From contig JBDVMP010000038.1 in NCBI GenBank assembly GCA_039970095.1, positions 7,280 to 71,279 on the forward strand: a stretch of 64,000 bases of DNA, given 5' to 3'. Shown in pieces: positions 26,420 through 35,185 of this stretch. Position 1 is the stretch's first letter, and each line of letters starts with the position of its first letter. Source of the DNA: JAMZMI01 sp039970095. GTDB taxonomy: Bacteria; Bacteroidota; Bacteroidia; Cytophagales; Cyclobacteriaceae. Made by a program: the position numbers and the translations under genes. The notes under the pieces were generated by a model. The model ran no database searches, was not told the DNA's origin, and was given only the letters and a program-made list of their open reading frames with translations.

Positions 26420-26511
26420 GGGCAAACAGATACGACCAGCTCCTGCTGAATCCCCCAGGACCGGAAGGTAGCAAGGGTAGGCGGTTGTAGCGGTGCGATA
26501 TCTTGTTTGCC
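26420..26511 (+). ncRNA. ffs: Signal recognition particle RNA, small bacterial (4.5S) type
   Basis: The region folds as one long hairpin. The ends GGGCAAACAGATA and TATCTTGTTTGCC pair. The apex carries the Ffh-binding core CAGGACC, GGAA tetraloop, GGTAGCA, equivalent to AGGUCC-GGAA-GGAAGCA in E. coli 4.5S RNA. The length of about 92 nt fits the small type without an Alu domain. A run of T's follows at 26512-26517 and a consensus promoter precedes. With Ffh, this RNA targets membrane proteins to the translocon. Confidence 0.95.
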
Positions 26512-26566
26512 TTTTTTACTTTTAGAACAACTGAGTTAGTTATCACACACAATAAATTTTTAAATC

Positions 26567-27223
26567 ATGAAGTTTTTTATTGATACTGCCAATCTTGACG
26601 AAATCAAAGAAGCCTATGACCTTGGTGTTTTGGATGGTGTAACTACCAACCCATCACTAATGGCGAAAGAGGGGATCACTGGTGCTGCTAACATCACGGC
26701 TCACTATAAAGCGATATGTGATATCGTAGATGACAATGTGAGCGCAGAGGTTATCTCTACCGATTTTGAAGGGATAGTGAAAGAAGGTAAAGAGCTGGCA
26801 AAGCTCGATGATAAGATTGTAGTGAAAGTTCCCATGATCAAAGATGGTGTGAAAGCGATCAAAGCTTTTTCTGATGAAGGAATAAGAACAAACTGCACTT
26901 TGATCTTCAACGCTGGACAAGCCATTTTGGCGGCAAAAGCCGGAGCTAGCTATATCTCTCCGTTTCTAGGAAGACTTGATGATATTGGTGCACAAGGAAT
27001 TGAACTGATCGAGCAAATTGTGCAGATCTATGACAACTACGATTTCGAAACAGAAATCCTGGCTGCCTCAGTAAGACACAATACCCACTTGATACAGTGC
27101 GCAGAAGCCGGAGCTGATGTAGTAACTTGTCCATTGAAAGTAATCACAGGCCTGCTTAAGCACCCATTGACTGATAGTGGACTTGAACAGTTCCTTGCTG
27201 ATTACGCCAAGGGAAACAAATAA
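26567..27223 (+). CDS. fsa: Fructose-6-phosphate aldolase / transaldolase-like (FSA/TalC type)
   Basis: This 218-residue TIM barrel begins MKFFIDTANLDEIKEA, followed by GVTTNPSLMAKEG. The Schiff-base lysine lies in KIVVKVPMI, and other motifs are NCTLIFNAGQAILAAKAGA and YISPFLGRLDDIG. The short length matches the FSA/TalC subfamily rather than full TalB. It could act as transaldolase in the pentose phosphate pathway or as fructose-6-phosphate aldolase, which sequence alone does not separate. It is preceded by the SRP RNA gene. Confidence 0.93.
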   Translation: MKFFIDTANLDEIKEAYDLGVLDGVTTNPSLMAKEGITGAANITAHYKAICDIVDDNVSAEVISTDFEGIVKEGKELAKLDDKIVVKVPMIKDGVKAIKAFSDEGIRTNCTLIFNAGQAILAAKAGASYISPFLGRLDDIGAQGIELIEQIVQIYDNYDFETEILAASVRHNTHLIQCAEAGADVVTCPLKVITGLLKHPLTDSGLEQFLADYAKGNK

Positions 27224-27264
27224 CATAAACTCTTAGTTGGATGGTTGATCAAGGAATTGAAACC

Positions 27265-27468
27265 ATGTACATTATTAAAGTAAAGGGTAAAGCAAAAATC
27301 CCGGATTACATCCAACTAAGAGATGATAATTTCGTTCTGATTGCCTATTTTAGGTCTGACAGGCCACTCCAAAAATTGGAAAAATATGGTCTGGAAGGGA
27401 AAGAAACAGAACTCAGGGAAGTTATAGAATCACTGCCTTTTGGTAAACTCCAAAAACTCGAAATATAA
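27265..27468 (+). CDS. Small conserved-looking protein preceding ftsE, function unknown
   Basis: This protein of about 67 residues begins MYIIKVKGKAKIPDY and continues with FVLIAYFRSDRPLQKLEKYG. It looks like a compact alpha/beta fold with no signal. The frame opens eight codons earlier at 27241, and either start is possible. Its TAA is followed immediately by the ATG of the ftsE-like gene, so the two are surely co-translated. The family is not recognised. Confidence 0.65.
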   Translation: MYIIKVKGKAKIPDYIQLRDDNFVLIAYFRSDRPLQKLEKYGLEGKETELREVIESLPFGKLQKLEI

Positions 27469-28179
27469 ATGAGTTTTACATCAGAATCCATAGTTAAAGT
27501 AGAAGGTGCCAACATATTTCAGGAAAACACTACGGTCCTGAGTGACTTGGATTTTGAGATAGAAAAAGGAGAGTTCGTTTACCTGGTAGGGCGCACCGGA
27601 AGTGGAAAATCGTCCTTACTCAAAACATTTTATGCTGACCTGCCCCTAAGGCTTGGAAATATTACCGTAGGTGATATTAGCCTAAGAGGAATCAAAGCGA
27701 GCGAGATTCCATTCTTGCGTAGAAAGATAGGAATCATCTTTCAGGCATTTGAATTGTTTTATGACCGATCAGTTGCCGAAAATCTCTTTTTCGTAATGAA
27801 AGCTACAGGCTGGAAGGACAAGGCCAAGATGAAAAGCAGGCTGGCAGAAGTTCTGATGCGAGTAGGACTGGGAGCAGTTTCAAACAAAATGCCACATCAG
27901 TTGTCGGGAGGTGAACAACAGCGCGTGGTAATCGCCCGAGCTCTTATCAATGAGCCTCATATCCTTTTTGCAGATGAACCCACCGGAAATCTGGATCCGG
28001 AAGTTGCCGAAGGCATCATGAAGCTGTTTCAGGAAATAAATAAAAGCGGAACTGCCATACTTATGGCTACCCATAACCACCACTTCATAAATAAGTTTCC
28101 AGCAAGAATTCTAAAGTGTCATGGAGAAAAAATTCTCGATTCTGCGAAGGAAAACTTTGAACTAACCGAACTCTACTGA
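27469..28179 (+). CDS. ftsE: FtsE-type ABC transporter ATP-binding protein
   Basis: This 236-residue ABC ATPase has Walker A GRTGSGKSS, Q-loop IIFQAFEL, signature LSGGEQQRVVIARAL, Walker B HILFADEPTGNLD and H-loop MATHNHHF. The N-terminal EGANIFQENTTVLSDLDF and the LMRVGL region place it with FtsE/LolD-like ATPases. FtsE normally works with the membrane protein FtsX to activate cell-wall hydrolases at division. No ftsX-like gene is in the window. The gene overlaps the 3' end of the convergent repeat-protein gene by 7 bp. Confidence 0.85.
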   Translation: MSFTSESIVKVEGANIFQENTTVLSDLDFEIEKGEFVYLVGRTGSGKSSLLKTFYADLPLRLGNITVGDISLRGIKASEIPFLRRKIGIIFQAFELFYDRSVAENLFFVMKATGWKDKAKMKSRLAEVLMRVGLGAVSNKMPHQLSGGEQQRVVIARALINEPHILFADEPTGNLDPEVAEGIMKLFQEINKSGTAILMATHNHHFINKFPARILKCHGEKILDSAKENFELTELY

Positions 28180-29231
28180 GTCAATCTCGCATTTCCGTAG
28201 CTCGAATTGATAATGATTTTCTTAGAAGGGTTTCCTCCATTGATTCGCCCTCTATATTCCTTCTTGTTTCCGTCAAAATCCTTATAATAGAATTCCACAT
28301 CTACTCCCGAATGATTGAGCTCTGCGTAGCTAAACTCAGCTTCAATATCTGCTGACAACCCGACTTCAAGGCCCAGTTTGTAGCTTGAGTACTGACCCGA
28401 CAAGTCCACCAGCGAAAAGCCCTTTTCTATTTCCTCTATCTCAAACCCGGAAACGTAGTTTCCTTCGAAAACCAGTTGAGTCAAAAGGTTTTCAAGTTTG
28501 AAAGCCGAAAAATGAGCTTCTACCTCAGCAACATCAACCTCTCCCAAATCAATTTCCCCATACTTACTCTCCAAGTCAAGGGTCTTCACTCTCAGCAGTT
28601 CTAAGTTTGAAAACTTCTGCTCCATCTCCAGCGCGTTGATCTCACCCAAGCTCACATTGCCATACTGCACTTCCATTTCAGCCGTTTCGAGGTTACCAAT
28701 TTCGGCATTACCAAAAGCCAATTCCAACAAAAAGTGCCCCTCAGCACCGTCGGATTTCAGATTGCCATATTGCAATTCAATTTCTGAAACCCCAATTCTA
28801 AATGGCAGGTATATATCACCAAATTTATTCTCAAATCTGATTGGGTTTTTTGGGTTCATCTTCACTTTATAATTGATCTCGAAGGACTCTGACCCATTTC
28901 TCGTATCAATATTATTGGCATCAGTATCAAAGGATATCTCACCGGAAGATTCAGAAATATCAATATCAATTTTACTCAGGATGCGCCCCGCCCGATCCTC
29001 GTTTCTACCTCTGGCGATGATTTCCACCTCAACCTCGATCTGATTTTTATCCCAACTCTCAACATGGATACTTCCAAACTGATTGTCTATCTCAAGAACC
29101 ACAGACTTGTTGGTTTCATATGCTTTTTTGATGACCCTTCGCTCCTCGTGATCAGGGCGTGAGCCGTAGATCTGGCTGCTCCAAATTAGTAGTGAAACTA
29201 GCAGGTTATATTTCAGAATGTTCGCTATCAT
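28173..29231 (-). CDS. Exported DUF4097-like repeat protein
   Basis: This 352-residue protein has a signal peptide (LLVSLLIWSSQIYGS). After a region like DUF4097 (VVLEIDNQFGSIHVESW), about ten short units of roughly 20 residues repeat around an aromatic-Gly/Ser motif: KFGDIYLPF, QYGNLKSDG, AFGNAEIG, QYGNVSLG, KFSNLELL, KYGEIDLG, HFSAFKLEN, QYSSYKLG, FSYAELNHS and SYGNARLTQ. The pattern implies a beta-solenoid. It is the third gene of an ECF sigma / anti-sigma unit and overlaps the anti-sigma gene by 26 bp, so it is probably an envelope-stress output or sensor (inference). Confidence 0.75.
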   Translation of the reverse strand: MIANILKYNLLVSLLIWSSQIYGSRPDHEERRVIKKAYETNKSVVLEIDNQFGSIHVESWDKNQIEVEVEIIARGRNEDRAGRILSKIDIDISESSGEISFDTDANNIDTRNGSESFEINYKVKMNPKNPIRFENKFGDIYLPFRIGVSEIELQYGNLKSDGAEGHFLLELAFGNAEIGNLETAEMEVQYGNVSLGEINALEMEQKFSNLELLRVKTLDLESKYGEIDLGEVDVAEVEAHFSAFKLENLLTQLVFEGNYVSGFEIEEIEKGFSLVDLSGQYSSYKLGLEVGLSADIEAEFSYAELNHSGVDVEFYYKDFDGNKKEYRGRINGGNPSKKIIINSSYGNARLTQ

Positions 29232-29727
29232 AATCCGTACTGTTAATCTCTTTCAAAATTTTTATTTGACTGTCGAGAATCTTAATCCTCAATCGTAGGT
29301 TTTCTACCAGTGCGTCCTTAACTGCCTCGTTGGTATGCCTACTGAGATAGTCCTGTTTCAGTCTCTTGTATATCTCACTGAGCTCTTCTTCCTCCTGGAT
29401 TAAATCGGCATTTTTCTCCTCAATATTGAGCCGATGTAGTTCAGATTTCATTTGTGAAATCTGAGAAACGTAAAAGCGTTCAGCTTCGAAAAATTCTGAC
29501 TGGAAGGCTGTGTTCTCTGGTATATCTGCAATCTGCCTATCCCAGGCCAGATATACAGTAGACGCGAGGAATACGATTGCGGCTATTTTCCATAATATCC
29601 CCCAATCATATCTACTCTTCTCAGGCTGCAAACCCTCATCAATTTTGCCCCATAGAGCTGCTGATGGCTCAAGGTCATCAAATTCAGACCTATGATCTAC
29701 AATATATTTTTCTAATAAGTCACCCAT
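29206..29727 (-). CDS. Probable anti-sigma factor (single membrane span)
   Basis: This 173-residue protein has an acidic cytoplasmic N-terminus (about 1-40), one membrane helix (IAAIVFLASTVYLAW, about 49-63) and a coiled-coil-rich periplasmic part (about 85-165) rich in Glu/Lys heptads. Position and topology fit an anti-sigma factor for the ECF sigma factor whose gene overlaps by 8 bp upstream. There is no zinc anti-sigma (HxxxCxxC) motif. Confidence 0.65.
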   Translation of the reverse strand: MGDLLEKYIVDHRSEFDDLEPSAALWGKIDEGLQPEKSRYDWGILWKIAAIVFLASTVYLAWDRQIADIPENTAFQSEFFEAERFYVSQISQMKSELHRLNIEEKNADLIQEEEELSEIYKRLKQDYLSRHTNEAVKDALVENLRLRIKILDSQIKILKEINSTDYDSEHSEI

Positions 29728-30325
29728 ATTTAACTTCTGACTTTAGTATTTCTTTCAGTTTGTCCTTCGCTCTTTTGTACTGAGATTTAGATGTCGATTC
29801 GCTAATATTCAAAACGTCAGCGATCTCTTTGTGATCAAAACCCTCAAATAAATAAAGGGTAAGCACATTTTTAAACCCGGGGGCTAGCTCTTCTACACCC
29901 TGTTTGACCTTTTGTACGCTAAGCTTTAGGTCCGTTTCATCTTTTGAGATTTCTTCAGCCACATCATCCGCTACTTCAGGTATCAACACCTCCTTCTGCT
30001 TTTTTGCAGCAAGTGTGAGTGCCCTATTGACCACAATCCTCTTCAACCATGCTCCAAAAGATGCCTCCTCTCTATATGTATGCAGATTTTTGAAAGCGCT
30101 CACGAAAGATTCCTGCAAAACATCTTCAGCATCCTCAACCACTCCAATTATTCGAAAGGCTGTATTAAGCATAGCTTTTGAGTAAAGCTTATATATCTCG
30201 TATTGAGCCTGAGAATCATTGTTCCTACAGCGCGATATTAGATCAGCATGAATATTTAGGGTGGTATTGGTCAATTTCTTAATGCTTTCAATCTCAAAGA
30301 CTAAGTAAATGTAAGGGGGTTGCAT
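29720..30325 (-). CDS. ECF-type RNA polymerase sigma factor
   Basis: The protein has up to 201 residues. The sigma-70 region 2 reads SRCRNNDSQAQYEIYKLYS, then EDAEDVLQESFVSAFKNLHT and SFGAWLKRIVVNRAL. Region 4 reads TLYLFEGFDHKEIADVLNIS, then STSKSQYKRAKDKLKE. This is the ECF architecture, without regions 1 and 3. The first 20 residues are not conserved-looking, so translation may start later than 30325. It forms an overlapping three-gene unit with a putative anti-sigma factor and a DUF4097-like exported protein. Confidence 0.9.
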   Translation of the reverse strand: MQPPYIYLVFEIESIKKLTNTTLNIHADLISRCRNNDSQAQYEIYKLYSKAMLNTAFRIIGVVEDAEDVLQESFVSAFKNLHTYREEASFGAWLKRIVVNRALTLAAKKQKEVLIPEVADDVAEEISKDETDLKLSVQKVKQGVEELAPGFKNVLTLYLFEGFDHKEIADVLNISESTSKSQYKRAKDKLKEILKSEVKYG

Positions 30326-30438
30326 CGCAATTATATTTTTTCTTATCTGTCAAATTTTGATACTCAGTAAATGGAATTAGTCAAAGATTCTCTCACGGCA
30401 ACCACACATAAATTGGTTTGATATGTTAAGTTTATAAT

Positions 30439-31104
30439 ATGGGTATTGGTCTGGCGATATGTTTTAAGTCTGTGAGAGTTGCTATTTTCCTTTCATTTAT
30501 AATGGTTTCATTTTCAGTTTGCGGCCAAAAAGTAGAAGAAGGTGAATCTCAAGCAGATTCACTTGAGCTGGAAGCAGATAAGAAACTCTTCACGGAGCAT
30601 TTTGCTCCATACTTGGAGTTCAATATGGAAGGTGCTCCTGAGAGGGATGGCTATTCCGCTTCGCAACAAATAGGTACAGGTGTTTTTTACCACGGATTCA
30701 GTACAGGTATTTTTTACTCTCAAGGCGGAGGAAAAGTGAAGTATCACCCTTTTTTTCCTAACGATTATGACCTCCCCTATCAGCAAATAGGAGGTTTTAT
30801 TGGTCATAGCCTGATCAGAAATCAGAAAGTCCAAATGTATGCCCGAATCAATCTGAGTCGTGCCGATATGAATTGGAAAAACAAGGAAACAGGTTCGGCA
30901 GTATTTGAAGATCGGTATTACTTCATCAAGCCTGATATTCAGTTTTGTTATTTACCTACTCCATTTGTCCAACTCTTTGCCTCTGCAGGCTATAGAAAAG
31001 CCGAGCAACTCAAATTAACAGCAGTAAAAAGTAATCAATACACTGGGGTCACTCTTAATTTTGGCATGCGCCTTAGCATATTTTATAAGCAACCTAAAGA
31101 ATGA
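30439..31104 (+). CDS. Exported protein, probably an outer-membrane barrel
   Basis: This 221-residue protein has a signal peptide (VAIFLSFIMVSFSVCGQ). Aromatic alternating strands follow, such as GTGVFYHGFSTGIFYSQGG, IGGFIGHSLIRN, VQMYARINLSRADMNW, FVQLFASAGYRKAEQL and a final LNFGMRLSIFY strand. I recognise no named family. The last four bases overlap the start of the serine-hydrolase-like lipoprotein gene, suggesting co-expression. Confidence 0.65.
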   Translation: MGIGLAICFKSVRVAIFLSFIMVSFSVCGQKVEEGESQADSLELEADKKLFTEHFAPYLEFNMEGAPERDGYSASQQIGTGVFYHGFSTGIFYSQGGGKVKYHPFFPNDYDLPYQQIGGFIGHSLIRNQKVQMYARINLSRADMNWKNKETGSAVFEDRYYFIKPDIQFCYLPTPFVQLFASAGYRKAEQLKLTAVKSNQYTGVTLNFGMRLSIFYKQPKE

Positions 31105-32183
31105 AACGTCTGGGCTACATATGGCTACTGGTGATTGCCTCCTGCTATCCCAATGAGGAACTTCCTGATGACCAGAAAGTGTGGCAATACAGCAAACCAG
31201 CTGAAGTGGGCATGAACAACGGTGTACTTTTTGATTTGCACGAAAGAATAGCGAAAGGCGACTTTGAGGACATCAAAACGCTCACGATAATCAAGGATGA
31301 TAAAATCATTTTTGAAAATTACTACGACAATTCATTCAGAACCGCTGTTAGGCCTACCGGACTGGTTTCTCAAATAGTAACCATATCGGCATTGGGACAG
31401 GTTTTAGAAGATGGGTATATCAATAGTTTGGATGATCCGATCTTGCTCTACATGCCAAAATACTCCAATATTTTCGACGCTCAGCCCGAGAAAAAAGATA
31501 TCACTATCAGGGATATTTTACTCAATCAAAGTGGTCTGGTTTGGTTTGAATCATCCACACCTGGAACATCGGCTGATTTGAACAAAATGAAAAATACAAC
31601 TGACTGGCCTGGATATGTAATCAAGCAAGACATGGAAGCTCCACCTGGTGTGAGGCTTGTAGTAAACTCAGGCGGGGCAAATTTGCTGACGAGCATCATG
31701 CAATACGCATTGGGCGAAATTGACCTTGAAGAATACATTGATGAAAACATTCTGAGCCCCATAGGAATCAAAAAGTATAGATGGGAATACGATCCTTCTG
31801 GTAATTTAGACGGTGCAACTGGTTTGTCATTGCGAGATATCGACTTTACCAAGTTGGGGTATTTGTTCCTTAACTATGGCTTGTGGAAAAGACAAAGGGT
31901 GATCAATGAAGACTGGTCGTACGAAATGCTTTTTCCCCGGTCTGAAGCTGCCAGATACTATGACCTATGCTACGGGTGGCGATCTTTCTCTGAGGAATAT
32001 GCAGATTTTTTTGGCTTTGAGCGAGGAGATATTTTTTTCACCCCAATAGATCATGGTCAGGTTCTTTTTTTAGTTCCCGAAAAGAATATGATTGTTTCTA
32101 TCTATGCAGAAAACTATTTTTACGGGTTCGGAAGTCCCTCTCTGCAAATTTTCCTGAACTTGTTTGCATCAATAGAAAACTAG
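31101..32183 (+). CDS. Beta-lactamase-fold (serine hydrolase family) lipoprotein lacking catalytic residues
   Basis: This 360-residue lipoprotein (lipobox VIASC) has the beta-lactamase/class C fold: TLTIIKDDKIIFENYY, DITIRDILLNQSGLVW, EAPPGVRLVVNSGGANLL and GLSLRDIDFTKLGYLFLN. The usual SxxK motif falls where this protein reads LVSQIVTISAL, with no Lys at the catalytic position. The Tyr of YxN falls at the Val-Val of VVNSGG. It is therefore probably a non-catalytic member, perhaps a binding protein. The length is normal and the frame intact, so this is not simple decay. The upstream barrel gene overlaps by 4 bp. Confidence 0.8.
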   Translation: MKRLGYIWLLVIASCYPNEELPDDQKVWQYSKPAEVGMNNGVLFDLHERIAKGDFEDIKTLTIIKDDKIIFENYYDNSFRTAVRPTGLVSQIVTISALGQVLEDGYINSLDDPILLYMPKYSNIFDAQPEKKDITIRDILLNQSGLVWFESSTPGTSADLNKMKNTTDWPGYVIKQDMEAPPGVRLVVNSGGANLLTSIMQYALGEIDLEEYIDENILSPIGIKKYRWEYDPSGNLDGATGLSLRDIDFTKLGYLFLNYGLWKRQRVINEDWSYEMLFPRSEAARYYDLCYGWRSFSEEYADFFGFERGDIFFTPIDHGQVLFLVPEKNMIVSIYAENYFYGFGSPSLQIFLNLFASIEN

Positions 32184-34996
32184 CCCCCAAAAATATTTGC
32201 CGCTTTCACTCCAAACTTCTTCTCGTACTGCCTATTAAAGGTTGTCACATTTTTAATCCCAACTGATTTAGCAGCCTCTGTGGCATTTTTAACCTTATTT
32301 TTACGAATCAGGTAGTCCGCGTATTTGATCCTGATATCCGTGATAAATTCATAAGGAGTAAGCCCTGTCATTTTTTTGATCATGCGGTACACTTGTCTTT
32401 CACTGGCGGCCATGGCATCCGCCAAATCATAAACAGACAGGCCCGCATCGTCGATTTTATCCATTATCAACGACTCAACTTTGGTCAAAATATCCTTTTC
32501 GAAAACCTCGTGATTATTCTTTTCAAAGAGTCTGCTAAATTCACTGCCGCTATCATCCCATTTCTCCTTTAACTGGAGCAGGTTATTTACCCTTAGTAAA
32601 AGCTCCTTTTTGTGAAATGGCTTTTTCAAATAGTCATTCACCCCCTGGTAGAGCACTTTCTCCTGATCATCTTCTGAAATCCTGGCAGACACTACCAGTA
32701 CTGGTATCTTCCTAAAATTCTGATTGGCATTGATAGCTTCCAACAACTCAAACCCGTCCATCCAGGGCATCATCAAGTCGGAAATAATCAAATCAATGTC
32801 ATTGCCCTTGAGCAAATCCAAAGCCTCCAGACCATGTGCGGCCTCTATAACATGATAGTGATCTTCCAGTATCTGTCGGATGTGATACCTAATTTCCGGA
32901 TGATCATCTACAAGCAGTACCGACTTCATGCCCTCTCCCTGCTTTGGTAAACTCAGACCAGCCTCTGGTTCTTTATCCAGCTCGGTATACAAATGACGCC
33001 TGCTATTGATATGGGTGAATAGCTCCTGATCCAGGTTTTCCTCTGCTTTTTTATCGGTGAGATAAAACGAAAGAGTGAATGTCGTGCCTACTCCAAGTGC
33101 GCTCTCTACAGTAATTTCTCCATCATGTAAATCCACAAGTTCTTTTACCAGAGCCAAACCAATACCTAACCCCTCTTGAGATCTATGTGGCCTGTTTTTG
33201 GACTGGTAATACCTATCAAAAATATACGGAAGGCTCTCGGCGGGTATTCCCTCTCCGGTATCTATGATTTCTATCAAAACTTTGGATACGTCTTTACGTG
33301 CTCGTATGACAATGGTACCACTATTATCTGTGTGGCGTATTGAGTTAGATATAAGGTTATAGAAGATTTTTTCGAACTGTCGAGGATCTACTACAATGCT
33401 ATCCTGAGAAGCCAGGTTGTTTTCATAATTAAGGGTAACACCCTTGTACTTGGCTGTACCTTCAAACATCGTCGTGAGCATGCGAAGGTAAGACCCTATC
33501 TTAACAACCTCCTTTTTCAATATGATTTTACCTTCTTCAAGTTTGGTTAGGTCATTGATTTCATCTGTGAGATAAAGGAGCCGCTTGCAGTTTTTCAACC
33601 CAATGTCCAAATTGCGTTTTGCCCCCTGAGAGAGAAAAGAGTCTTCATCTTCGGATAGCATCTCAATATTTCCATAGATCAAACTTAGTGGTGTTCGCAA
33701 ATCATGCGATACGTTGGCGAAAAATCGAGATTTAGCTTCATTGAGCTCCTCTAGCCTGACAGCCTGAAACTCGATCAAATCTTTGTCAGATTGAATTTTA
33801 TCTTTCTGTGTGCGAATCTCATCTGTTAGCTTTTTGCGAATCTTGAGTGTGCGGTATGAGATAATCACAATGATAAAAAGAAGTGTAAACCCAACTATTG
33901 CCAGTATGATGATAATCTGTTGTCGGCTGATAATTTTTTCGTCTAACTCAGCCTGTTTCTTCAAAAACTCATTCTCGGCGACCTGTTTTTCTATGGTGTA
34001 TTGGCTTTTTAACTGTTCTATTTTGCGAATGTTCTCTTCACTAAAAAGTTGCTGATTCATATCCGCATACTTTATGTGATAATCATAGGCTCTTCGATAG
34101 TTGTTTGACTTAGCGTAAATCTCGCTAAGGCTTTCCAGTGAATTTTTCTCATCAAATCTAGAAGATACGTCCTTTGCGATTTGTAAGGATTTGAATGCAC
34201 TCAGCTCCGACTGCTTGAGATGACCCTGAGCTAGATAAATCTTGGCCATATTGTTGTACACTAGACACAACGCTCTTGGATTATCTTCAGCATCTATTCT
34301 TTTGACCAAATCTTTGTGATAGACCAAAGAGAGCTCAAGGTCCCCTTTTTGCATATAGACCTCCGCCAAATCAATCTCTGCAGCAATCTGACCGTAAACA
34401 TCATCCTGATCTTCTCTGATTTCGATGGCCTGCTGAAAGTAGAGCTCAGCCTGGCCGAATTCTGAAATCCCCATATAAGACCGACCCAAATTCAGGTAAC
34501 AATAGGCCACCATTCTTCGGTTGGCCAATGCCTGAGCCTGATCCAGTGCCTGTATAAAATACCTGATTGCGCCCTGGTAGTTGGTTTGAAAAAGGTAAAG
34601 ATTACCCAAATTAATAAGGGAATACCCTACCTGTTCTTCGTCTCCTATGGATTCAGCCAGATTAAGTGCCTCCAGATATTTTTCAAACGCTTGAGAGTAG
34701 TTGCTCAAATTGCGATAAGCAATACCAATGTAGTTTGTTGCCTGCACTTCCTGATGTTTCAGGCTGTTCCCCTGGGAAAGCTTCAATGCAATATTGGCGT
34801 AGTATAAGCTAGAATCCGGTCGTATATCTCGCAGCATCCAGGCCATCTCCAAATGCACATCAGCCAACTTTTTATGATCGTTGATGGCAACATGGCTAAG
34901 GGCAAAGCGCAAACTATCCATTTCTCGATCTATTTCCTGTGAGAATACGGATGCCAACAGACCTAAAAAAACAGCAATGCCAATAAATAGTCTCAT
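32180..34996 (-). CDS. Hybrid sensor histidine kinase / response regulator / AraC protein with TPR sensor
   Basis: This 938-residue protein has a signal peptide, then TPR repeats (about 30-330: ATNYIGIAYRNLSNY, GYSLINLGNLYL, AYCYLNLGRSYM), a coiled coil and one membrane helix (about 357-380). The HisKA domain has the phospho-acceptor His431 in FANVSHDLRTPLS. The HATPase domain includes DTGEGIPAESLPYIFDRYY and GLGIGLALV. The receiver domain (about 690-805) has Asp740 in LIISDLMMPW. The C-terminus is an AraC-type DNA-binding domain (about 830-938). Such one-protein systems sense a periplasmic signal and regulate adjacent genes. The five-gene amino-alcohol operon upstream on the same strand is a plausible target. 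Confidence 0.92.
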   Translation of the reverse strand: MRLFIGIAVFLGLLASVFSQEIDREMDSLRFALSHVAINDHKKLADVHLEMAWMLRDIRPDSSLYYANIALKLSQGNSLKHQEVQATNYIGIAYRNLSNYSQAFEKYLEALNLAESIGDEEQVGYSLINLGNLYLFQTNYQGAIRYFIQALDQAQALANRRMVAYCYLNLGRSYMGISEFGQAELYFQQAIEIREDQDDVYGQIAAEIDLAEVYMQKGDLELSLVYHKDLVKRIDAEDNPRALCLVYNNMAKIYLAQGHLKQSELSAFKSLQIAKDVSSRFDEKNSLESLSEIYAKSNNYRRAYDYHIKYADMNQQLFSEENIRKIEQLKSQYTIEKQVAENEFLKKQAELDEKIISRQQIIIILAIVGFTLLFIIVIISYRTLKIRKKLTDEIRTQKDKIQSDKDLIEFQAVRLEELNEAKSRFFANVSHDLRTPLSLIYGNIEMLSEDEDSFLSQGAKRNLDIGLKNCKRLLYLTDEINDLTKLEEGKIILKKEVVKIGSYLRMLTTMFEGTAKYKGVTLNYENNLASQDSIVVDPRQFEKIFYNLISNSIRHTDNSGTIVIRARKDVSKVLIEIIDTGEGIPAESLPYIFDRYYQSKNRPHRSQEGLGIGLALVKELVDLHDGEITVESALGVGTTFTLSFYLTDKKAEENLDQELFTHINSRRHLYTELDKEPEAGLSLPKQGEGMKSVLLVDDHPEIRYHIRQILEDHYHVIEAAHGLEALDLLKGNDIDLIISDLMMPWMDGFELLEAINANQNFRKIPVLVVSARISEDDQEKVLYQGVNDYLKKPFHKKELLLRVNNLLQLKEKWDDSGSEFSRLFEKNNHEVFEKDILTKVESLIMDKIDDAGLSVYDLADAMAASERQVYRMIKKMTGLTPYEFITDIRIKYADYLIRKNKVKNATEAAKSVGIKNVTTFNRQYEKKFGVKAANIFGG

Positions 34997-35185
34997 AGTG
35001 GTTGGTTGAGCAGCGCAAACTGGTGAATAGCACTAAAATAAGTCTATTAAACAAAAAGAGCTTCTATAAATCTACCGAATAGCCATTTTGATCGATAATC
35101 ATGATCAATTCATGTTTCAACCTTAAATCAAACAACCAATCAGAAAAACAAAATTCGCTAGTGCAACACCAAATTTTGCAGATTA

